Source of the DNA: Heracleum sosnowskyi
Lineage: Eukaryota > Streptophyta > Magnoliopsida > Apiales > Apiaceae
Reading direction: 5' to 3'
Length of the DNA stretch: 64,000 bases
Assembly: GCA_030848705.1 (NCBI GenBank)
Contig: CM061236.1
Coordinates: 55,261,481-55,325,480, forward strand
Shown: in pieces, positions 1 to 10,944 of the stretch
Numbering within the stretch: position 1 is the first letter of the stretch
Layout: the number at the start of each line of letters is the position of its first letter
Program-made: the position numbers and the translations under genes
Notes under the pieces: generated by a model
What the model was told of the DNA's origin: nothing
Databases searched by the model: none
What the model saw: only the letters and a program-made list of their open reading frames with translations

Positions 1-843
1 GATTCTGCTAAAGGCCCGGGATCCCGCTTCAGTAAAAAGTCCAAGCCATCAACCCCCAGCACCCCAGGTGAAGATTCAAGCTCTTTAATACATAAGTTTT
101 TTACCATGGCAGGAAATCAGATTCCGGAAGAGGCTATTGCTGAATGGGACAAGATGAGCTTGTCTGAAGCTGCGAAAGCCACCGCCTGGTGTGAAGCTCA
201 AAGTCTTTTTCACACCTTAAAGCGTAATGAAGAAATGGTGGTAGCGGCCCGTGGTGATCAGAAGCTAGTTGAAGAAGTTAGGCAGTTAAAAACCCTCCTT
301 AGAACAAGTGAAGATGAGAAGAAGAAGCTAGTGGACGCCAGTAAGAAGCTTAAGGCTTCCGAGGCTAAACTGTTGAAAGAACGAGAACAATTGAACACCT
401 ATATCATCAACCTTGATGCTGAGAAAGATGCTCTACAGGCTTCTTATACCAAGAAGGTTGGTGATTTTAAGAAAAAGTTGGATTCTCTCAACACCACCAT
501 CGCCTTGGAGAGATCCACTCGTGAAGCTGCCAAGCGGGAGAAGTTTGAGGCCGGGTACAGCCGCGGGGTGAATGATTATATCGAATCCACGTATGATCAT
601 TTTCCAACCTTGGACTGGACTCTGCTTGGTGATGACGCTCTGAAGCTGGTGGAAGATATTAAGAGGAATGAATCCGCTGCGGCTATGGAACAGGAGAGGG
701 TGGTTCAATCCAAACATGAGACTGAGGTGCAAGCTGTGGCAGATAGCTCTACTCCAAATGTTCGAATGGAGGATGCAGAGACGACCGACCCAGTTCCTGA
801 TCAAGATGCCCCTAAGGCGTCTCCTGACAACCTTGCACCATGA
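1..843 (+). CDS. Antisense accessory protein of element B, last exon (5' end outside the window)
   Basis: The frame is open from base 1 to a TGA at 841-843. It matches the last exon of A's accessory gene (22928-21901) almost residue for residue, including the shared start of the conserved block, MAGNQIPEEAIAEWDKMSLS, at 106. The 35 codons before that ATG are also conserved with A, so 106 is not the true start and the exon enters from the left. The visible part is charged and predicted coiled coil (about codons 70-175), followed by a conserved stretch ending in ESTYDHFPTLDWTLLGDDA and an acidic, variable tail. It lies downstream of B's pol and antisense to it. Plant databases usually label such proteins 'putative gypsy-type transposase'; their biochemical role is unknown. 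No internal stop is visible in this exon. Confidence 0.75.
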   Translation, partial: DSAKGPGSRFSKKSKPSTPSTPGEDSSSLIHKFFTMAGNQIPEEAIAEWDKMSLSEAAKATAWCEAQSLFHTLKRNEEMVVAARGDQKLVEEVRQLKTLLRTSEDEKKKLVDASKKLKASEAKLLKEREQLNTYIINLDAEKDALQASYTKKVGDFKKKLDSLNTTIALERSTREAAKREKFEAGYSRGVNDYIESTYDHFPTLDWTLLGDDALKLVEDIKRNESAAAMEQERVVQSKHETEVQAVADSSTPNVRMEDAETTDPVPDQDAPKASPDNLAP

Positions 844-1124
844 CCGCCATTCCTGGTCACAAGTTCTCTTTTCCTTTTGAAACATTCACACCCTTGAAAG
901 GGTTAACTTTTATGGTCTTTATTTTGATGACATTTCTGGCGTTCGCGCCGTAAGTTTCAAACACTGGATGAGGGTGCGGGTACCTCGGAATACCTCGCAA
1001 GATGTAACCTTTAACTTTGGTTTTCATCTTTTTAATTCCATCGTAGCTTATCTTCCTTATGCTCATAATCCATTTTTAGGCCTGCCATGCTATTCTTACA
1101 ATGTGTATGCCTTAGACTGCCATG

Positions 1125-1129
1125 ATATG
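1125..1129. repeat. Target-site duplication ATATG, left of element A
   Basis: ATATG directly precedes the first base of A's 5' LTR and is repeated at 26400-26404 directly after A's 3' LTR. This 5-bp duplication fixes both ends of A and shows it inserted as a unit into B. Confidence 0.95.
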
Positions 1130-2107
1130 TGTTGTGCCCAAAATCTCGTATGGGCTCGATTTAAGGCCCATATCTGTTATAAGTCCAGTAGCAGGGTATT
1201 GGACTAGGATGATGGGTACTAAGGAACAAGTTCATGATGCCGTGGTCTAGGTTCCAGGTACCCAGGAACAGGTTCAAGGTACTAAGGCAGGTCCGAAGCA
1301 TCAAGGTAGCCTTTAAGATACTGAGGTATAGGCTTAGGACATCATGTGTTAGATGCAGGGTATTCTAAGGTGGATCAGGGTGCCAAGATAGGTTCAAGGT
1401 GTTGAGGTTCAAGTCGGGGGCATTGAGGTTCAGGGGGTCTGAACCTCGAGACTAGTCACAGGTGATGAGTAGTCGAAGGCAGAATAGTAGTAGGACAAGG
1501 ATTCAGCTACCTATACTTTAGGGGTACGGATTTATACTTGTAAAAGGACTTCTGAATCTGATTAAACACGCTGGATGGAGTAAATATAATCGGTATAGGA
1601 CTTATATCGATGGTTTCGGATATACATTAAATACATGAGGTTTTATAGGATTTAGAGTTGGACATGGATTAGGAGACTAGGAAGCTCGGCTGGAGCTACC
1701 TAATTCGACAAAAACTCTAAGATGGACGATCTTAGGAGGGTGGAATTCATCAGGATTAAGAAGTATAAACCTAATAGAATTACATGGGGCTTGATTCCTA
1801 TAAATAGGATATGTAGGCACTTGACTAAGGGATTCGGATTTTCACTCTTGAGAAGCAAAAGGCACGTGCACCTCAGTGATACATATTCCGGCGAATTTAA
1901 TGGTAGTGTAGGATTTACACTGCTTATTTCGACCGGTGGTTTGTCAACTCAGCCCCCCGGAGACATACTTCAACCATTCTGTTCTCATAATCAGCTTCAA
2001 GCTTCAAGCTTTGAACCTGTAAACTCTGTCCGATAATCAAGGACGTTTTTCACGAATATTCCAGTGAGATTCTCTCAATTGTGTTGTACCAAATTTCTCT
2101 CACAACA
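1130..2107 (+). repeat. 5' LTR of element A (978 bp)
   Basis: Starts TGTTGTGCCC and ends CTCACAACA. The same 978-bp sequence recurs at 25422-26399. The U3 part is rich in variants of GGTTCAAGGT. A TATAAATA box lies about 300 bp before the 3' end. Confidence 0.95.
1799..1806 (+). promoter_or_regulatory. TATA box of A's 5' LTR promoter (TATAAATA)
   Basis: A consensus plant TATA box, conserved at 26091-26098 in the 3' LTR and at 34234-34241 (reverse complement) in B's LTR. Its conservation in all three LTRs and its position in the distal half support a Pol II start about 25-35 bp downstream. Confidence 0.65.
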
Positions 2108-2110
2108 TAA

Positions 2111-2130
2111 GTGGCGCTAGAAGGAGGGGA
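2111..2130 (+). other. Primer-binding site of element A
   Basis: GTGGCGCTAGAAGGAGGGGA starts three bases after the LTR, where the tRNA primer should anneal. The same sequence is found next to B's LTR. It begins with the TGG expected to pair with a tRNA CCA end. I did not identify the tRNA; it is not the initiator-Met site used by C, D, E and F1. Confidence 0.65.
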
Positions 2131-2159
2131 ACTCCATCAGAAATCTTAAGAGAGAAAAG

Positions 2160-5100
2160 ATGTCGGATGATTCCGGAAATACGCAAACACCAACTAACGG
2201 TGAAGAAGATCGTGGAACAGGTCCTCATGGCGAAGTGACGAACAAGGATATTTTTGATCACCTCAAGAAAATTGGTGAAAGGGTGGATTCCTTGGAGAAA
2301 AGTCTGAAAAGATGAAAAATTGGCGAAAGAAGCAAAGATCCTCGGAAAAACGTCCTAAGGCTCCAAAGGTTACACCTACTCGTCTCAATTTTGGCAGTGA
2401 GGAGGAAGGACCTGAGAAGGAAAAAACCAATAAGACTTTTTCTGATGTTGAAACTGATCAGAGCAATCCTGACTGGAACTCTGAAGCTGAGCTCAAGGAT
2501 AAGGAGGACCCTGAACCTTCGGTTACAAGGAGTGTAACTGTATTCGACCGAATGGGAAAAAAGCTAACGAGTAAGGATTTAAGGCTTAAGCTATTGGAGG
2601 CAAAGCAGAAGGGTCCCAAGAAGGTACAAAGTGAGAAATCACTGTCTAAGGGGTCAAGGAGTCATAGGGATAAGTCCCCCTCGAAACTTGAGGATGAGCG
2701 TAGCTCGGACTCGTCCTATAAAGCTGATGATAGCTCTGATGGAAGCTCCCACGACGGGGATGACACAGATGATACCTCAGAATCAGCTAAAGGTGATGGA
2801 AAATACAGGGAGGAGGACCTACGGAAGGTTCTCGAGAAGATTATGGCAGAAAAAGGTCCTCAGTCAGGATTGACAGTAGGATCACCTTTTACTAAGAAGG
2901 TGCGGGATTCGCCCTTACCCCGTAGCTACAGGGGAGTAGGAGATTTGAAGTTCAATGGAACCATGGACCCTGTGGAGTTTCTTAGCCGTTTCAATATGGA
3001 GATGGAAGTTTATCAAATCAAGGATCGCACAAAATGTCGTTTTCTGGCTACGACTCTGAGGGATAGTGCTCATCAGTGGTTCAAGAGGCTCCCCCCCCAA
3101 TTCTATCAGGTCATGGAGACAGATGGGTGAGATGTTTGTAACCCAGTTTAGAGCTTCAGTCACGTTTGCACCTCCGGCTAATACACTGGCAAACATCAAG
3201 CAACGTGATAACGAGACATTAAACGAATATTTCAAGAGGTTCAATGCTGAGGTTCCAAGGGTGAGAAAAACCACTGACGAGACTTACAAAAATTTTCTGA
3301 TAGCTGGAGTTAAGCCTGGGACTGAATTCTGGAAGGAGCTGCAGAGTAGGGAGCCTACCACCTTGGCTGACTTCTACGCCAAGGCAGAAAGACACAAATT
3401 CGTGGAACGGTCCTTGGAGAATTTGAAAAAGGATAATGCTTCGCGAGACTGGAATAGAAATAAGAGGAATAGGTCGTACAGTCCGAAGGAAAGAAACTAT
3501 AGCAAGCAGACAACCTATAACACAGCTTCAGCAGATGGCCGGGATGCAAGCAAGGAGGCAAAGACTGCACCTCTGTCAGTGAACACCACAGGTTCAAAGA
3601 GAACAGTTGAGTACACATATTCGTCATCTAAGGGTAGTAGGAGGTACTCGGAATACACCCCTTTGGCTGCACCTGTGGAACATATATTCGAAGTTGGTGA
3701 TAAATCAGGGATGTTTAGGAAACCCACTAGGCCAGGACCTCCCGGAAGAAAGGATTTGGCTAGATACTGTGCTTTCCATGATGCCAATGGGCATGAAACA
3801 GCCGATTTCCGACACCTCAAAGATCATATTGAGGACCTGATCAGGAAAGGTTTCCTCACGGAATTTGTGGCCCAGGAGGCGAAAAAATACAAAGATGATA
3901 GGTCCAAGAGAGATGAAGAGAAGTCTGCACCTGAGCGAGCTACCAGGGCTGGTAGTAACCACACGATCATTGGCGAACCGTACATTGGAGGTTTTAGCAG
4001 GAATGCAATGAAGAATTATGCACGTGAGGCTAGAGGAAACCCTCTCACAAATGTTTATCATTTGGCAGATAGGCCCCCGAAGCTGTTTAGAGGTGAAGCT
4101 GCGGACATCACCTTCACTGAAGACGATGCAAGACATGTGCATCACCCCCACAACGATGCATTGGTGGTGAATATCACAATTGGAGGGCTCAATGTGCATC
4201 GAGTCTTGGTGGATAATGGAAGTTCTTGCAACATATTGGCTTATGACACTTATCAAAAGATGGGACTCGCGGACAAGGAAATGTCCCCTGCTTACAATGA
4301 CTTATATGGATTTACTGGCGGACCAGTACAAGTTGTGGGTAGGGTAAAGCTTCCTGTTGTGTTGGGGGCTGAACCTATGAGAGCTACGCAGGTGACAGAA
4401 TTCATGGTAGTGAATGAAGACATATCATATAATTGTATCGTGGGCAGGCCCCTCTTGAAGGAAATGAGAGTGGTAACCTCTATCTACCATCTCTCCATGA
4501 AGTTTCCTACCCCTAACGGGATTGGATGTCTAAAGGGCTGTCAAGTAGATTCAAGGGAATGTTATAGTAAGGCTCTGCGCACCGCTGAGCAAGCTTCAAA
4601 GCATTTGTTGTTGGTTGATGGTGGTACCACGGATAATTGCTATAGGTACCAGGAGGCACCAACGAAGAATGAACCCTCACAGCAGGTACATAATTTGTTT
4701 AATGTAATTATGATTATCCAACATCCAGGTGAAGAGAGCTCCACGGATATTGTCTTTTCTTCGGGGGTAGATACCCAGAATGAGGTACGGATGCTGGAGG
4801 CACCCCCACCAAAACTTGTAGAAGACAGTGAACCTTTTATCGAAGGTATTGTTGAAGAAGTAAATGATAGTGACTTTGAGGACGCTCAGGCGGAAAGCTC
4901 CCCCAAGGTTTCTTCACAATCTAGAAGAATTGATACAGAGGTTCAAGTGAAGGTTGACTTAGATCCCCGAATGCCTGAAGCTAGGGAGACAACAGGTGCT
5001 GCTGGTGACACTTTGTCAATCCTAGTGGATGCAACCGACCCCTCCAAGGAACTAAAAATTGGAAAGCAGTTGGAACCCGAAGCTAGGGAAGCATTGACTC

Positions 5101-5247
5101 GTTTCTTAAAATATAACTTAGATATTTTCGCTTGGTGTCACTCTGACATGGTGGGGATCGATCCCAGGGTGATGTGTCATCACCTTAACATTAACCCCGA
5201 AAGGGTTGCTGTGAGACAAAAATGAAGGGCAATAAGTGGTGAGAGAG
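2160..5247 (+). pseudogene. Element A gag and protease region, broken
   Basis: The first half of A's gag-pol. It starts at ATG 2160 (MSDDSGNTQTPTNG), identical in position to B's gag start. Defects relative to B: a 1-base loss near 2300 ends the first frame at TGA 2313-2315; an extra C in the C-run at 3091-3098 shifts the frame and ends the second segment at 3130; CGA became TGA at 5223-5225. The long middle segment (about 3124-5222) holds the gag core and a degenerate zinc finger near 3765-3840 (Cys-x2-His...His, with the usual following Cys replaced by Phe). It also holds the aspartic protease signature VLVDNGSSCNIL near 4203-4238. Element C is inserted 22 bases after the last stop. Gag packages the RNA and the protease matures the polyprotein in intact relatives. 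Confidence 0.88.
5243..5247. repeat. Target-site duplication GAGAG, left of element C
   Basis: GAGAG at 5243-5247 is repeated at 17202-17206. Removing C plus one copy restores a sequence colinear with B's pol. Confidence 0.93.
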
Positions 5248-5788
5248 TGTTAGGCCGAATACACAATATATAATCAAGTATGTATGAGAATAACAATCAA
5301 GAACACAAGTTTATAAATCAACAAACTGAATTATATTAAAATAATTCTCTCTTAGTGATGTTAATGAATCACAAAGAGCTACTAGGTTACAAGAATAATA
5401 TTTCAATAATCGCATCCCTTCTAGGGATAACCTATCTGTGTTTATATAATACACAGTTACAATCAATCTCTAATTGATACTCCTACAAATTAGCTATACA
5501 ATTGTAATCAATTAGAATTGCTTCAGTCCTCTGTCCAGTCTCCTTAGCTGTATCAATATATTCTGCTTCTTTCCATCTTCAGAATATATTGCTTCTAGAA
5601 TCTTCATAATATGCACCGACAGCTAAGTCAACTATCACCACGTCAGACTTTATCAAACTCTGACTGGCTTCAATGTAAACTCTTCACCCAGTCAGACTTT
5701 ATCAAACTCTGACTGGCTTCTAGATAAACTCTGATATGTACCTGGTACTTAAACACTGATGAACAAACGTCAGCAATTATATCTAACA
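5248..5788 (-). repeat. 3' LTR of element C (541 bp)
   Basis: In element sense it starts TGTTAGATAT and ends CGGCCTAACA. It contains two copies of a GTCAGACTTTATCAAACTCT block (5642-5661 and 5691-5710) and three AAACTCTG octamers. A TATATAAA box lies at 5441-5448 on the minus strand. Confidence 0.95.
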
Positions 5789-5797
5789 ATCTCCCCC
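5789..5797 (-). other. Polypurine tract of element C
   Basis: In element sense GGGGGAGAT lies immediately before the TGTTAG start of the 3' LTR, where the plus-strand primer is made during reverse transcription. Position and composition are canonical. Confidence 0.85.
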
Positions 5798-5951
5798 AAC
5801 TTGTGCATAATAAAAATGTACAAGTTAAACAGATAATTGATGATGTCAAAACATATAACAAATGCAGTGTTTAAAATATAGCAGAGTTTAATTTTAAAAC
5901 AGAGTTTAAATTTAACTTAGAACAGAAAACATAAAAACTTACAGTCAGACT

Positions 5952-8900
5952 TTACTGAATTTCTTGGATATCAGGCACAGTCCTGATATAATCTGACAGT
6001 AACCTTCTCTCAGCTCTTTCAAGTTCAGCTATCATAATCTCTTTCAGCTCCTTATACTCTGGATCTCCTTCACCAGTTTGATATATGGCAGCCCTCAGAG
6101 AATAGATACTGTTTTTCTTCATGTCATTCCCTAGCCGAATGTAATGAGCTTTGTCTGACTCTAGGTTGAATTCTAAAACTTTTGTTCCAAGTGCTGTTGT
6201 GAATTTGGCACTATTCCTCTTCATTTCAACAATTTTTCCATAAGCATCTCTGTACTTAGGAATATAAGCACTGGAAACACTTCCTCCAAGAAGAACTTTC
6301 GATTTCATCATTCTGTCTTTTAAAACCAGAGCAGCATTATGAGTATTTCTATTTTTGATCTTCAGGAGATATAGAACATACTCTAGCTCTTCCCATAATT
6401 TCAGACAAATATCATCTTCTCCAATTCTGTAAACTCTGCCATCAGCCATAAAGTATAATAAAAACTCCTTCTTCAAGCCTCTGTGGTAAATCATCTGAAC
6501 AGATTCTAGTTTATCAAGGTTTTCTTGAGTAACCCCAACACCAGGTTCTGCCAGTGATGTATGATCTAAAGGACTATTATTAACTCTTTTCTCTTTGTGG
6601 GAACCCAAACCAGATTTATCATAAGATTGTTTTCCAAGTACTGTTCTGGTTTGTAGAAAGTTCACCTGGCTAGGCTTCAGAGTTTCAGATAATGAGGATC
6701 TTTTGAAACCTTGGAGTGGTGAAGATAGCTGAGTTTGCACAACTTGAGCATTGTCAGAGGTTGGCACATCCTTAACAGTAACATCAACTTGAGCCTTGTC
6801 AGAGGTTGATTTAGCTTCAAAAACTTCAACTTGAGCTTTGTCAGAGGTTGAATAATTCTTCTTTGGTAACTGTTCTTCTTCTACCAGTATACCCTTTCCT
6901 TTATCAGCATTTGTAATCACAGGCCTCCTGATGTATTGTATACTCTGTTGAGTATTTTCTTTAATAGAAATTCCAGTTTCTTTCTTTCTAGGAGCCTTGA
7001 TTTCCTTCTTCTTGTAGATTCCAGCTTCAAGATTCTTCTTGTGTTCCTCAGCAAGCATTTGCTCTTCAGCTTGGATATCTTCAATTGTAACACCTTTTCC
7101 ATGTTCTGCCATAAACACCTTAGCAGCAATCTCTTCATCAGTAGTTGGATTAGCTGAAACAGCTAAACTCTTGAGTTTTGAAGAAGATTGACCACCATAG
7201 TTTATTCTCTTTCCAGCATTTATCTGAGCATCAGAGTTTGATCTCCTCCCTTGCCCTTGAACATTCCTTGTCCTTGGATTTTTATCTTTTGCACCACCAT
7301 CAGTAGTGTCATCTTTCCGAGTCAGAGTTTGAGAGCTCTTGCATTTGTCTTGAGATACTCTCTCCCCCTTTTTGACATCATCAGACAGCAAAACTGATGT
7401 GAGCAATTCAATGGAATTTGCAATTTCATCCAACTTAGTTGACATTTTGACTTGATTTTCTTCAACCTTAGACAACCTGGAATCAAAAACTTTCTGATCT
7501 TTACATAAGGAAATATATAATGATTTATCCTTTTGCTGTGTAAGCTCCCTTGTTGCTAGATCATTCCTTAATCCTTCAATCACCTTGTCAGAATCATCAA
7601 AACGATTGTTTAATGATTTGATTTGAACAATTGTTGCTTGGAGATGACTGAGAAGTTCTGGATTTGTAATCTCTTTAGATGACTTTGTGACAAACTCTGC
7701 AGCTCTTTCATTTGAAAAGATAGTATCCTTGGATGACCAAGCAAAATAATACATATCTTGATAATGAGCATCTGTAGCATGTTGAGCAGCAACTCTCTCA
7801 GAATTATCAACAGAGTTTGAAAAAGAATCAGCAGTAGAAGAATCAGGAACATCTTCCTCAGCTTCAACTTGAGCTCCCTCACTATTAACAGAATTTGCTA
7901 CAACAACAGCATCATCTTCCAAAGGAACATTTTCTGCAGCAGTCTCAGTGTTTATCTGCTCAGCTTCATGAATCTCAGAGTTTGCAACAAACTCTGCTTC
8001 AACAGGAACATTCTCTGTTGCATCCTTGTCATCAACATCAGGATGTGCAGCAACAGTTTCAGTAGCAGTAGCTTGTAAAGTCTGATCGACTTCCTCACCC
8101 TTTTCAAATTCAAAAGAAATGATTTCAGTGTGAGAAGCCATAGATTCTTCAATTTCAACAGTATCCTGATCAGCTTTCACACCTTCTGTAAAATGTTCAG
8201 AGTTTGTAGAAATGTTTGCTTCAACTTCCATATCAAATCCTTGTGGCTCAAAAATCTCAGCCTCTGCTTCAGCATTTGCCAAGTCAGGCATAGAGGCTGC
8301 TTCAACATTTTCTGTAGCCTCCTGAACAATAATTTCAGGAGCTTCAACTGCAATCTCCTGATTTCCAGCTTCAGGAGCTTCAAATGTCTCGTCAACATTA
8401 GTAGCTTCATTTGCAGCTTCCTGAATCACAACATTTGAGTCTTCTTGTAATTTAGCTTCATCCAAATCATCAAAAAGATAATTTGCTACGAACTTCCTCC
8501 TCTTGACAAGCACAGCTGCTTCTTCATTGTCAGCTCTGGATCGATTTGCTCTCCTCTTTTTAGATGTACCAACAGAGTTTGGCACAGAAGAGTTTGAGAT
8601 ACCAATTTCAGTAGCTGGCTTAGCAATCCTTGCAGGTTTTGTACCAACATGCTTAGTCCGACCACCAGTCCGTGGTTGAACTGTAGAGGCTTCAGCATTT
8701 ACTGGTTCTGATGGCTGTTGTGGTTGAGGTTGAGGGTTTAAGAACTGAAGCACTGTCTCAGGCAACAGCAATTCACCAACACTAACCTTCTTTAAATCCT
8801 TATTAGTAAGGTCAGAGAATACCCTTTTGTGCAATTTGAAAGAGGGAATTACGTCCTCCTCATCAATCTCAACATTTGGAACACAAACAGAGAATTAAAT

Positions 8901-9527
8901 TTGACAAAATCTAGAAAAATAGACTACATGCCTATTCTCTGTTAACTTCTCACCTATGTTCATCAAAACAAGTCTAGCAAAATCATAATTACTGGCAAAG
9001 AGAAGTGAATACCCGATTTGTAGACTGTCGATTGGAATCGCATCCCAATTTGTACATTTCTTCCCGAACGCCCTTGTTATGCAATCGAAAAAGAAACTCC
9101 ATTCTTTTCGTAAAAGTGGTCGCTTCAGTTGGCCTATCTTCGCCAAAGATCCAGTATACCCAATAGCTTGCATCATTCTCTGAAGATCAGTATCACCAAC
9201 ACTAATGGTGTACGCGTCAGACTCTGCAAAGCCCATTGCTTCACGAACAGTTCCTGGAGTTATGACAAACTCTGTCTCCTGGAACTCAAAAACTATGGAT
9301 GGGGTACCAGAAACACCACCATCATCATAGACACCAGTCTCCCAGAAAGCTTTGATCTGAGATCCATAAAGCTTTTCAGGCTCCACCAAAGCACGCCCAA
9401 TTGCTGACTGAGCAAGAAAGTCTTGTATTATATGAAACGCCTCTGGTGCATTGACAGTGTTTAATGGGGCTGCATAATTATTAGGAACGAACTCTAACCC
9501 AGAAGAAACAAAAGCTGTAGTAGCCAT
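5952..9527 (-). pseudogene. Third ORF of element C, split by one in-frame TAA
   Basis: The reading frame runs from ATG 9527 to 5952 with one internal stop, TAA at 8895-8897, between two segments in the same frame (210 codons, then 980). The first segment (MATTAFVSSGLEFVPNNYAA) resembles the N-terminal domain of proteins I recall downstream of pol in many dicot SIRE-like elements: a conserved AFWET block, a VREAMGF block and a WSFFFDCITRAFG block. The second has an acidic low-complexity region rich in Glu/Ala/Val (about 8500-7800), coiled coil (about 7650-7420), three TSD(K/N)AQV repeats (6865-6750) and a conserved C-terminal domain around FMADGRVYRIGEDDICLKLW (about 6450-6380). I see no clear signal peptide or transmembrane helix, so a viral-type envelope role is not supported. 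Function unknown. The stop could be a recent mutation or a leaky codon. Confidence 0.75.
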
Positions 9528-10944
9528 TAGTACGAATTGAGAAGAAAAATCAAAGAAACTGATTCAAAAGCTTCAAAAGAGTTTGTGTGTAGAAAAGTGT
9601 TTGTGAATATGCTTGTGTGACAATAGATGTGTGTTGGAGTAAGATGTGAAAAGTTTAGACGAAGGTGTGTGTATTGTATAAATGTAAAATTCAAAATTAA
9701 AAACTGAACAGTTTTTAATCATTAATACACAACTGTCTTACTCCGTTAACTGTGTTAGTGGGACACGTGGCACACATGCAATGACTATGACAGCAAGAAT
9801 TGACAGTTTTCAATGCACATGCGCAGTAAAAACATCAATAATTACTACCTGTTATACTTTTCTAGGAAATTAACCTCTCTCCTCTGTTTAAAACATTCTT
9901 GAACAACTGTCCAATCATACTCTTTTTGTATTTTCAAAACAAATGTCTTTTCTCAAAAATCATAATTTATCTGAAACAAGCAAAATTTATTTTAATCAAC
10001 AGAGATTAAAATGAAATTACCTCGGCGTAGAGTACACAAATCATCAGTGTTTACCAATCCTCCTCCTTTATAAATAAACTCTTTTCACAAACTGTACAGG
10101 TGTGAGTATTTGTGTGTGAATTAGCAGAGTTTACTGAATATGAATATTTAGACCATCTCAAAATGCATAAAATCCACAGACTAAAGCAGTAAAAACTGAT
10201 TGCCTAAACTCTCATGTATAACATAAAATCTGATTTTATATCTAAACTCTGTATACTGATATTCTTTCATTTGGATATATCTTTTATTTTTCACCCCCTT
10301 TCTATATATGTTTTCATATATATTTTTAATTAATTTTTTTTTTTTTATTATATTTTTCCAGTAATCAGTGGTTGGCACTAGTCACCAAAAATCAAAGATT
10401 TTAGCCCTTATTTCATACAATAAGGTCCTGGATCTTCCTAGGCACAACATGATCTCAAAGGAATTTGTGCTCTGTTTGGCATCTTTTGATTTGAGGGTGA
10501 ATTATTTGCAATTTATAATCAGAGTTTAGACTTTTCATCAGTTAATACAATTAATTTATGAGAGAAAATGCAAACAGCTAATACAACTTCAGTGTATAGA
10601 ATCAATAAACTAAGAGATGCTATAAATATAGAGACAGTATCATGCTGTGTAAAATTTATGTACATTTTGTAATCAGAATTTATAATACTTAGAAGAATTC
10701 ATGATTACTTACTGAAAATCATGCTTCATACATTTTTCTTCATCGGTCCATGTGTTTCAGACAAAAAAAAAATCATAATCAGAGTTTAACATCAGACTTT
10801 AACCGACAGAGTATGACTAACAGAGTTTAGCATCAGAGTTTACTTTCAGAGTTTATGACACTGGTACTCATAACAGTTAATACATGCAAGGAATCATGTG
10901 CATAAAAATCAAACATGTATAGTTTTTGAGTCTAACCCGTATCT
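9528..10944 (-). other. Non-coding gap between pol and ORF3 of element C
   Basis: About 1.4 kb, AT-rich, with no credible ORF. It holds a T-run (10328-10346) and seven CAGAGTTT/AAACTCTG octamers, four of them clustered at 10780-10855. A TTTATAAA-like box lies near 10068-10076 on the minus strand, about 540 bp upstream of ORF3, with CT- and TC-rich stretches nearby. This is where a separate ORF3 promoter or a splice acceptor would have to be; neither is proven. Confidence 0.5.

Larger units (their letters stand above)
1..1129 (-). mobile_element. Element B (Tat-type Ty3/gypsy), part of the 3' region left of the A insertion
   Basis: This is the distal internal 3' part of B, continued from 26405-34570. 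The reverse complement of 1040-1129 aligns with the block upstream of A's accessory gene (about 21640-21750), and joining position 1129 to 26405 restores a continuous sequence colinear with A's spacer. B is on the minus strand, so its antisense accessory gene reads on the plus strand here. B's 3' LTR must lie left of the window. From 844 to 1129 I see only non-coding sequence shared with A. Confidence 0.85.

Noticed and set aside
433..885. ORF of 150 codons on the minus strand
   Set aside because: It is the shadow of the accessory exon at 1-843, with no own homologue or start context.
1722..2036. ORF of 104 codons inside A's LTR, repeated at 26014-26328
   Set aside because: The conservation is LTR duplication; it spans the TATA box and no protein family is apparent.
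5952..9527. A retroviral envelope gene in C
   Set aside because: No signal peptide, transmembrane helix or fusion peptide is seen; the protein is acidic, repetitive and coiled coil.
9480..9527. ORF3 of C as two separate genes, with the second starting at 8834
   Set aside because: The second frame starts at a TTG, is in phase with the first and open right up to the TAA; one interrupted ORF is simpler.
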